A stretch of DNA of 64,000 nt. Origin: an uncultured Anaerolineae bacterium (GTDB lineage: Bacteria > Chloroflexota > Anaerolineae > Anaerolineales > Villigracilaceae). The notes below the pieces were generated by a model. That model did no database searches. It was not told where the DNA came from and worked only from the letters and a program-made list of their open reading frames with translations. Below, in pieces: positions 58,487 through 64,000 of this stretch; within the stretch, counting starts at the first letter, position 1, and every line of letters begins with the position of its first letter. A program made the translations under genes and the position numbers. Where the stretch lies: contig CAINXK010000073.1 of the NCBI GenBank assembly GCA_903854805.1, forward strand, positions 1 to 64,000, written 5' to 3'.

Positions 58487-60658
58487 TCAACACAACGACA
58501 GCTGGGCGCTTACCGGTTCAAATACATCCAAAACCGTAGCGGCTGCCCGATCCAACAGCCTGCAATACCTGTACACATCAATCGTCCTCAGATCAATCGC
58601 CCCTGACCCATACGCCGAGACACCTGGCTTGCCACGCGTGTATACAAAACGGATGGTCTGCCCAGGAGCCAGAACTTGCCCTTGTTCCATCAACAACCTG
58701 GCAGCCCGTGCAGCCGGCGACGGGATTTTATAATCATCAACTGCACGGCTGAGTCTCTGTGTAACCAGCAAATCATCCACTTGCACACGCCCAGCCTTGA
58801 TATCACATCTGGCTTGAGCAATGATCGCCTGGGCTTTTGGAACAAGCTCACGTGTCTGCTCAAGATTTTCCGCCTGGGATAGGCACTCCAACACAGTCAA
58901 CTGAATCCGCGCCACCCAGGCCGGCGTATCGTGCCTGCGAATTTCAATACCCCGATATTTAATTTCGCCATCCTGAAAAACGCCAAAATAACGGTTGGGC
59001 ACCGGGATACGTGCATCGCCTTTTGACGGTAAGAAAGCCACCCAACGATAGACTCCATCCAGAGATATTGGAATACCCGTCTGCTCAGTAATAGCGGTCA
59101 GCAGCGGGGCAAAATCCAAAGTGGTTCTACAACCCGATTTCTGAACAAATAGGCAGTCAACATACATATGCAACACCACAAAACCCAGATCTTCGGCCGT
59201 TTCCTTGGCTTGCAGCAGCAGCTCTCGGCTAATGCTGGTGACTGCCTCGTGCGATTCGATCTTGCCAAAGCGCGCATTTTTATATCCCAGGTAACCAAAA
59301 CAGACCACCAGCAGCCATTTTAACGCGGCAGAACGCGCCTTGATGGCTTTTGCCCGGCAATCCCGCGGGTGCAGATCGGAAAGCATTCGTTTGAGCGCCA
59401 ATCTTTTTTCTAGCAACGGCCGCAAAGTTTGAGGGATCAGGCCGTCCGGAAACTCTTGGGACTGCTGCCCTGAGAATACATCGCTTCCGCAGTCTCGATC
59501 CTGAGCAAAATCACGCTCAGTAGAACGGGGTACTTCAGGCGAGATATTAAAATTCACCATAATTGAAGGGTACATTGATGCAAAGTCAATCTGGGCCACA
59601 TCCGGATGCAGGCCAACCAACGGCTGATAGATCATGCCCCCCTTGTCAGCACGAATTAGCTCATCCAGCGTTTTTGGAGCTTCTGCCTGCTGTTTTACGA
59701 ACGGAACCAGTATGCCAGTGCGCAAAGCGGTCAACATCTGCATGGCGGTAATACCTGCCCCCGGCGACTTGCGGGCCATTTCCTGCACTCCCAACCCGGT
59801 TACACGAGCTTGCTCAAGCACACCGTCCAGCCCATACTCGTTGAAAAGCATGGCATTGCGCCGGTCGATATGCCAGCGTCCAAAAAGATGAGTTTGTGCT
59901 CCACGATACACCACCTGTCCATACGCAAAATAACTACCGGACTTACGAGTCAGCACTTCACGTGCCGGATCACGATTGGGGTTGAAGGTCAGCCTGGGGA
60001 ACAACCAGGTATCGCCAAAATCCGTCAAAATCAAGTCAGGATCAACCTGGCGTACAAGCGCACCCAAGGCAATCTCAAAGGATCGCTGGGGCTCAAGATT
60101 GAGGCTGTAATTTACACGCCCATGGCGTACCAAAAGTCGACACGGCGGGGAAAAAGCCGGATCCACATCCGGTCTGAGCTCAAGGATGCGCAGCGGAAGG
60201 GGCTCAGGCTCAAGCTCCCAGGGAGTATCCAGAGCAGTGAGCGCAGTGACACGGTTCCCAACACATTCCGCCCGGCATCGTCCCAGAAGACCAACACCCA
60301 TTCTGGCAGCAAAACGCAATGACAGAGGAATATCAGCATCGTAAAAATCCAGATCAGGGAATTGGTTGGAAAATTCAGCAAAGATGGTGGGCAGTTCCAC
60401 AGGGCGCAAGACCGTTATAGCCAATAAATCACGCGGACCTGTAAAAAGATCGCGGCGAGTCTCGCGAGCCCGGCCGATTTGTTTCGCCTTAAGAAAAAGC
60501 CAGGCCTCACGCAATCGGTGCGCAAGACCATCTGCGTAAAACGTGACAGGGAAGCCCAAGCGAAGGGACAAACGCAAACCGTCATCGCACAACAACCAGA
60601 GCAAAACCCCAGTATCATCCGGATAAAGATCAATTAACCAGCCAATATATTCATGCAT
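58487..60658 (-). CDS. B-family DNA polymerase-like protein with altered motif C
   Basis: A 723-residue protein with the palm-domain motifs of family B polymerases. Motif A is D-F-A-S-M-Y-P-S at 358-365. Motif B is around K447 (K-W-L-L-V-V-C-F-G-Y-L-G-Y), where the usual N-S is V-V. Motif C is Y-V-D-C-L-F at 499-504, where family members have Y-x-D-T-D-S. The second catalytic aspartate is therefore missing or displaced. The N-terminal exonuclease region is degenerate. The frame runs upstream to 60934, but there it overlaps the small gene; ATG 60658 overlaps that gene's stop by 8 bases. It resembles archaeal PolB2-type enzymes. Activity is uncertain. Confidence 0.85.
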   Translation of the reverse strand: MHEYIGWLIDLYPDDTGVLLWLLCDDGLRLSLRLGFPVTFYADGLAHRLREAWLFLKAKQIGRARETRRDLFTGPRDLLAITVLRPVELPTIFAEFSNQFPDLDFYDADIPLSLRFAARMGVGLLGRCRAECVGNRVTALTALDTPWELEPEPLPLRILELRPDVDPAFSPPCRLLVRHGRVNYSLNLEPQRSFEIALGALVRQVDPDLILTDFGDTWLFPRLTFNPNRDPAREVLTRKSGSYFAYGQVVYRGAQTHLFGRWHIDRRNAMLFNEYGLDGVLEQARVTGLGVQEMARKSPGAGITAMQMLTALRTGILVPFVKQQAEAPKTLDELIRADKGGMIYQPLVGLHPDVAQIDFASMYPSIMVNFNISPEVPRSTERDFAQDRDCGSDVFSGQQSQEFPDGLIPQTLRPLLEKRLALKRMLSDLHPRDCRAKAIKARSAALKWLLVVCFGYLGYKNARFGKIESHEAVTSISRELLLQAKETAEDLGFVVLHMYVDCLFVQKSGCRTTLDFAPLLTAITEQTGIPISLDGVYRWVAFLPSKGDARIPVPNRYFGVFQDGEIKYRGIEIRRHDTPAWVARIQLTVLECLSQAENLEQTRELVPKAQAIIAQARCDIKAGRVQVDDLLVTQRLSRAVDDYKIPSPAARAARLLMEQGQVLAPGQTIRFVYTRGKPGVSAYGSGAIDLRTIDVYRYCRLLDRAAATVLDVFEPVSAQLSLC

Positions 60659-60920
60659 TCCTGACCTGACTTTTGAGCATATCCACTTCCTGGCGCAGGA
60701 CGGCAATCTCTTTGGCCTGCTCCAGCAGAATAGCCAACAAGGCAGCCTCAAATGGCAAAAGCGCATCGGTCTGGCTAATGGCAGCGCTATGGCGACGTGC
60801 TGCGGCAAAAAGACCATCCAGCAAATACTGGTCGCTTTTACGTAAAACCCTGCGGAAACGCGCCAAGGCAGATTCGGTATCGATAAGCTGCTGGGTAACG
60901 GTGGGGAGAGTACGGCCCAT
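60651..60920 (-). CDS. small helical protein between RecA-like and PolB genes
   Basis: An 89-residue protein, almost wholly helical by composition. A basic helical middle (A-R-F-R-R-V-L-R-K-S-D-Q-Y-L) is followed by a C-terminal heptad-like stretch (L-E-Q-A-K-E-I-A-V-L-R-Q-E-V-D-M-L-K) that looks like a coiled coil. No known family. It starts 3 bases after the RecA-like stop, has no ribosome-binding site and overlaps the polymerase start by 8 bases. Strict coupling suggests a bridge or adaptor between the two larger proteins. Confidence 0.75.
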   Translation of the reverse strand: MGRTLPTVTQQLIDTESALARFRRVLRKSDQYLLDGLFAAARRHSAAISQTDALLPFEAALLAILLEQAKEIAVLRQEVDMLKSQVRNA

Positions 60921-60923
60921 GCG

Positions 60924-61463
60924 TTAGTGAACAAACAACGCGAGCTGGGAAGCCGGTTGAACAGGATTTGTCTCTATTAGCACATGCTGTGCCCGAGCAT
61001 AAATCATCTCAACTAGAAAAGTGCGCTCGAGCAGCAACGGCGGCGCCAGGGTCACCAACACTGGCGCAAACTGAACCAAACGATCCACTTGACGCAAACA
61101 GGCCTCAAGCAGGCGTCTGGCCTCGTGGACCGGCACCTGTTCGTCATAAAATGTGGCCAATAAATCATGCACAATGTAGGGCTGGCGCAACGACGGTGTA
61201 CCATCCAACAGCGTCTGCATCTGATAACAGGTGAAAGCGCGCCGGACGAACACTTGCCTGGCAACTTGATCAACGCTGACAATTTTCTGACGTAGCAGGT
61301 GGGCCACGCGATAAGGCTGAAAACGATTTCCGCCATCCAGCACGGTTAGCGGACCGAGCAAGGCAAGCTCAGCAATCAGGACGGAAACCGGTTCGCGAGC
61401 AGCGCGCGACGCGTAGACAACTGCCAGAATTCCGGGATGCAGGGAGGGTAAGAGAGTATTCAT
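60924..61463 (-). CDS. RecA/Rad51-fold protein without a P-loop
   Basis: A 179-residue protein whose order of motifs follows the RadA/Rad51 core: V-L-D-G-G-N-R-F-Q-P-Y-R (42-52, like the I-D-T-E-x-x-F-R-P-E-R strand), R-R-A-F-T-C-Y-Q-M (74-82, like R-A-Y-N-x-x-H-Q), Walker B-like P-Y-I-V-H-D-L-L (95-102) and a final strand L-V-T-L-A-P-P. At the place of Walker A it has V-V-Y-A-S-R-A-A-R-E-P, with no GxxxxGKS/T. ATG 61463 is 6 bases after TATGCT (61475-61470); GTG 61469 is the alternative. It is the first gene of the polymerase cassette, similar in layout to ImuA. Confidence 0.72.
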   Translation of the reverse strand: MNTLLPSLHPGILAVVYASRAAREPVSVLIAELALLGPLTVLDGGNRFQPYRVAHLLRQKIVSVDQVARQVFVRRAFTCYQMQTLLDGTPSLRQPYIVHDLLATFYDEQVPVHEARRLLEACLRQVDRLVQFAPVLVTLAPPLLLERTFLVEMIYARAQHVLIETNPVQPASQLALFVH

Positions 61464-61469
61464 TTCCAC

Positions 61470-62006
61470 AGCATAGCTCAGAATTGTGATGTGAAAATCC
61501 CCTGCCAGGGGTGCTTGCGGGGGAATTAAGGGCTAACCTTGCAAGGGGAGCCAGGGATGCTGGTAAAGTTCACCGAGGTCTATATCTTTCCAGCCCAGGC
61601 GTAAAAATCCCTGCCAAGCCAGCCTTGCAATTGAGATTCAATATTTAACCACCAGCCCAGAATGATCTGTGGATTGCAGACCGAAGCAGTCCAAACCAAT
61701 TAGACTGCCAGCCAGGCCTAACATATCGATCTGCGATTTAGCATAAAGAAAATCGCGCGGAATCTCAATCTAAACAAATCTAAGCAATAGCTTACGATTC
61801 GCTAAACTTTCGATTAGTAATTATTCAACACTTGTTGACGAAAAAACAAACAATACAACCATATGTAACCAACTGGTTATTGTTATTATTATTTCAAGCT
61901 TATGAACTTATGGTAGTCGCGACTACTGAACAAATCATTCCCTATTCTTCAAAAATTGGTTGCCAAACGGCCAACCCAGTAATTTCAATTTCCAAGGAGA
62001 CTTACC
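61470..62006. other. gene-free region with several palindromes
   Basis: About 540 bases between the polymerase cassette and the secreted-protein genes. It holds CCCCTGCCAGGGG (61499-61511), the palindrome CCTTGCAAGG (61537-61546) and two operator-like palindromes at 61866 and 61913. No protein gene is supported. Confidence 0.6.
61866..61926. promoter_or_regulatory. two 14-bp palindromes upstream of the secreted-protein genes
   Basis: TAACCA-AC-TGGTTA (61866-61879) and the perfect palindrome GTAGTCGCGACTAC (61913-61926), 47 bases apart. Both look like sites for dimeric regulators of the genes at 62007 and 62479. Confidence 0.45.
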
Positions 62007-62360
62007 ATGAAAAGAACATTCGTTGTTATGCTCACAGTCCTGACCCTGCTGTTCTCAATGCTCCCAACCAGCGCTGCTCTGGCCGCGAAGCCCCAGCCCT
62101 CCGTCAAAGTAACCGTTCGCAACCAAACCGGTGGCAGCATTTCAATCAGCCTGACCGATTCAATCGGCAATCCGTATTATTTCAGCTTCACCAAAAAAGA
62201 CACAACCAGCGTGAGTATTCCCCAAGGTAATTTCTCATACTTTGCCTTCACCCCTTGTGGTATTCAGAAAGGCACATTCAACCTCTCCCGCAACAAGGTT
62301 CTGACCATCGGCTGCAGCGCCAGCGGAGCCCAGGAACTCGTCCTCAAACACCTCAAATAA
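62007..62360 (+). CDS. small secreted protein, copy 1
   Basis: A 117-residue protein with a Sec signal peptide (K-R, hydrophobic 5-18, cleavage probably after A-L-A-A near residue 27). The mature part of about 90 residues is rich in S, T and strands (V-K-V-T-V-R-N-Q-T-G-G-S-I-S-I-S-L-T) with two cysteines (P-C-G-I, G-C-S-A) that may form a disulfide. No family is recognised; it looks like a small beta-sandwich. AGGAGA precedes the ATG. It is almost identical to the next gene. Confidence 0.8.
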   Translation: MKRTFVVMLTVLTLLFSMLPTSAALAAKPQPSVKVTVRNQTGGSISISLTDSIGNPYYFSFTKKDTTSVSIPQGNFSYFAFTPCGIQKGTFNLSRNKVLTIGCSASGAQELVLKHLK

Positions 62361-62478
62361 CCCCAGTCTGTCCCCCGGTGCTCCTGTCTGATGGAGAGCC
62401 AAGGGAAAAACCTGATCAGCTCTTCGAAAATTGATCAAACGCATTACCAAAACCGCTTTCATATTTAGGAGACTTACC

Positions 62479-62832
62479 ATGAAAAGAACATTCGTTGTTA
62501 TGCTCACAGTCCTGACCCTGCTGTTCTCAATGCTCCCAACCAGCACTGCCCTGGCCGCGAAGCCCCAGCCTTCCGTCAAAGTAACCGTTCGCAACCAAAC
62601 CGGTGGCAGCATTTCAATCAGCCTGACCGATTCAATCGGCAATCCGTATTATTTCAGCTTCACAAAAAAAGACACAACCAGCGTGAGTATTCCTCAGGGT
62701 AACTTCTCCTACTTTGCCTTCACCCCCTGTGGTATCCAGAAAGGCACATTCAACCTCTCCCGCAACAAGGTTCTGACCATCGGCTGCAGCGCCAGCGGGG
62801 CCCAGGAACTCGTCCTCAAACACCTGAAATAA
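62479..62832 (+). CDS. small secreted protein, copy 2 (tandem duplicate)
   Basis: Also 117 residues, identical to copy 1 except Ala to Thr in the signal peptide (P-T-S-A-A versus P-T-S-T-A). About a dozen base differences separate the copies and all but one are silent, so both have been kept under protein-level selection. The ribosome-binding site GGAGACTTACC is the same. ATG 62479 is preferred over an upstream in-frame ATG at 62431. A terminator follows. Confidence 0.82.
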   Translation: MKRTFVVMLTVLTLLFSMLPTSTALAAKPQPSVKVTVRNQTGGSISISLTDSIGNPYYFSFTKKDTTSVSIPQGNFSYFAFTPCGIQKGTFNLSRNKVLTIGCSASGAQELVLKHLK

Positions 62833-62848
62833 TTCGACAAAATACCCG

Positions 62849-62893
62849 CCAGTCAATTAAGGTCAGACTGATCAGCAGCCCTTAATTGACTGG
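62849..62893 (+). terminator. terminator after the secreted-protein pair
   Basis: CCAGTCAATTAAGG (62849-62862) pairs perfectly with CCTTAATTGACTGG (62880-62893) around a 17-base loop. The T-run after it (CCCTTTTA) is short. The rest of the gap to 63140 shows nothing certain. Confidence 0.6.
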
Positions 62894-63139
62894 AAACCCT
62901 TTTACCACCTGTCCAAAAATGCATTCATCATCCACGCTCCGATAACAAGCGATAAGCAATAGTCGCTACAAACAAAATGGCAACGAAAATAATCACCGCA
63001 GGTGATTGATATTTATCTCAATCATCAATTTGATGTTTAATTCTTGTCACACTCACAGCCAGGACCTTGATTGCTTCAACCATCGGCAGAAAGTATGTTT
63101 TACTACCAACATAGTATAAAGATAATGCTGCATAAATCT

Positions 63140-64000
63140 TCAGATCAACCTTGCTTTACTCTCAGCAACAGGTTTGTTTTCCAAAATTCGTTCAGGGGAA
63201 AATTTTGATAGATCGAGTACAGGCTGCATCCCTAACATTTGCTCAGCGATGTATCTACCCACCGCGTGGCATTGCTGAAACCCGTGTCCTGAGAACCCAT
63301 TTGCCAGGTAGAATCCTTTTAATGTGGGCCACTCACCAAGTACAGCATTTCCGTCCAATGTGTTAACATCATACAGCCCTGCCCAACTTCTGGTCACTTT
63401 CAAACGGTCAAATTCAGGTAGGTATTCCACCAGTTCTGGCCAGATCTGATCTGTAAATGCCTGCTTATTAGGACGGAAATCGAAACCGACCGGATCATCG
63501 GCCAAAGACTTCCCGATCATAAATTGACCGTTACGCTCATGGAAGCAATATAAACCGCTTGGAAAGAAAATCCCAGGTAAGATACCCTTCGGCCGGACAT
63601 TAGTTTCGACCACAAAGACTTGACGCATAACCGGAAGGATTGGCAAACTGACTCCACAAGTCAGAGCCAGCTGCGTTCCCCATGCTCCCGCACCATTCAA
63701 CACAATCGGCGCGAATAATGTCTCGCCACCAACCAGCCGGATGCCAGTTACCCGGTTTTCTTCGCTCAAAATAGTTTCTGCTTCAGCATGCATATACTCA
63801 GCACCCAAGGCTAAAGCCTTGTTCTTGTACGCAACCAACACAGCCCATGGATTCATGGTCCCGTCTTGCGCACCAAAAGTGGCACCGTTACAACCACCAG
63901 GTTCACAAAGGGGATAGATCTGCCGTATTTCAGCGGGTGTCATCCATTTCACATCACACCCCAAACTCTGCTGTAAAACCAGACCTATTTCAGCTTCCGC
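63140..64000 (-). CDS. FAD-dependent oxidoreductase (DAO/sarcosine-oxidase-beta-like), C-terminal part
   Basis: The open frame continues to the right edge, so the N-terminal FAD-binding motif lies outside. The visible 286 residues match the D-amino-acid-oxidase fold: T-P-A-E-I-R-Q-I-Y-P, V-L-N-G-A-G-A-W-G (second FAD contact), V-M-R-Q-V-F-V-V-E, and the C-terminal G-F-Y-L-A-N-G-F-S-G-H-G-F-Q, typical of sarcosine/dimethylglycine oxidase beta subunits. It oxidises a secondary or tertiary amine, or a proline-like compound; the substrate is unknown. Confidence 0.87.
   Translation of the reverse strand, partial: AEAEIGLVLQQSLGCDVKWMTPAEIRQIYPLCEPGGCNGATFGAQDGTMNPWAVLVAYKNKALALGAEYMHAEAETILSEENRVTGIRLVGGETLFAPIVLNGAGAWGTQLALTCGVSLPILPVMRQVFVVETNVRPKGILPGIFFPSGLYCFHERNGQFMIGKSLADDPVGFDFRPNKQAFTDQIWPELVEYLPEFDRLKVTRSWAGLYDVNTLDGNAVLGEWPTLKGFYLANGFSGHGFQQCHAVGRYIAEQMLGMQPVLDLSKFSPERILENKPVAESKARLI

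Noticed and set aside
60659..60934. 92-residue extension of the PolB-like protein to 60934
   Set aside because: It overlaps the small helical-protein gene in another frame. The overlap start at 60658 is the normal operon arrangement and the extension has no domain-like features.
61499..61511. LexA/SOS box upstream of the polymerase cassette
   Set aside because: The palindromes there do not fit GAAC-N4-GTTC or related SOS boxes, so damage control by LexA is not supported by the sequence.
62235..62642. Minus-strand open frame across the secreted-protein duplicates
   Set aside because: The same antisense peptide appears at both copies (also 61985-62170), as expected from duplicated complementary sequence. 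It has no ribosome-binding site.
62928..62996. 22-residue hydrophobic open frame (GTG start, minus strand) after the secreted-protein terminator
   Set aside because: It looks like a membrane segment but lacks a ribosome-binding site and has a stop just upstream; too short to support alone.
1..64000. CRISPR arrays, rRNA genes, insertion sequences with transposase, phage genes
   Set aside because: None seen. No regularly spaced repeats, no rRNA-like sequence, and no transposase or integrase motifs in any frame.

Overview
The window looks like a chromosomal piece of a Chloroflexota bacterium, most likely an Anaerolineae-type anaerobe. This is inferred from the gene families, not from a search. 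Pointers are a ChlI/ChlD-type chelatase gene, a 4Fe-4S dicluster protein, HemW, many GT-C membrane glycosyltransferases, a heterodimeric ABC exporter, no outer-membrane genes, and a B-family polymerase next to a RecA-like protein. The DNA is mostly moderate in G+C. The exception is about 48.9-53.9 kb, which is visibly richer in G+C.

Layout: 1-3.8 kb (minus) holds the 5' part of ornithine carbamoyltransferase and a MoxR / DUF58 / metallo-hydrolase operon. 4-6.1 kb (plus) holds rarA and a histidine phosphatase. 6.2-11.4 kb (minus) holds an MFS / GT-C-like / hemW operon and a phosphotransferase. 11.5-16.8 kb holds YwbE, an HSL-type esterase, a DUF4258/YgiT toxin-antitoxin-like pair, two sugar ABC permeases and a PIG-V-like mannosyltransferase. 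17-21.4 kb holds a GT39 enzyme followed by a response regulator and histidine kinase. 21.6-26.3 kb holds an SRPBCC protein, a radical-SAM DNA-repair-type protein, a frameshifted LCP gene and a lipoprotein hydrolase. 26.5-28.2 kb holds tRNA-Leu and trigger factor. 28-39.3 kb (minus) holds a ferredoxin, sirtuin, DedA, two ABC exporter half-transporters, SDR, GNAT and a UvrD-like helicase. 39.4-48.4 kb holds a cNMP-domain protein, glycosyltransferases, the chelatase locus, ribosomal protein S1 and an M19 dipeptidase. 48.6-54 kb is a MacAB-like ABC cluster lying between a decayed and an intact tRNA-Glu. 54.2-58.3 kb (minus) holds lepB/deoC and small genes, a methyltransferase, a phosphatase and a PilZ protein. 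58.5-61.5 kb (minus) is the RecA-like / small protein / PolB cassette. 62-62.9 kb is a tandem pair of secreted proteins, and an FAD oxidoreductase runs off the right edge.

Most notable: (1) the chelatase ChlI and VWA halves are joined through an A-AAA-AAG slippery run with a stop codon just after it, a probable programmed -1 frameshift making two subunits from one gene. (2) A three-gene cassette pairs a B-family polymerase with an altered catalytic motif C and a RecA-fold protein with no visible P-loop, a mutasome-like arrangement. (3) A tRNA-Glu-bounded segment of about 5.35 kb. (4) A recurring promoter layout, TATAAT-N6-ATG, implying many leaderless mRNAs. (5) Several unusual inverted repeats, including a perfect 21-bp one inside a coding sequence and one that would pair the two ends of an mRNA. 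Two genes (LCP family, ICMT family) carry single frameshifts without a recoding signal.
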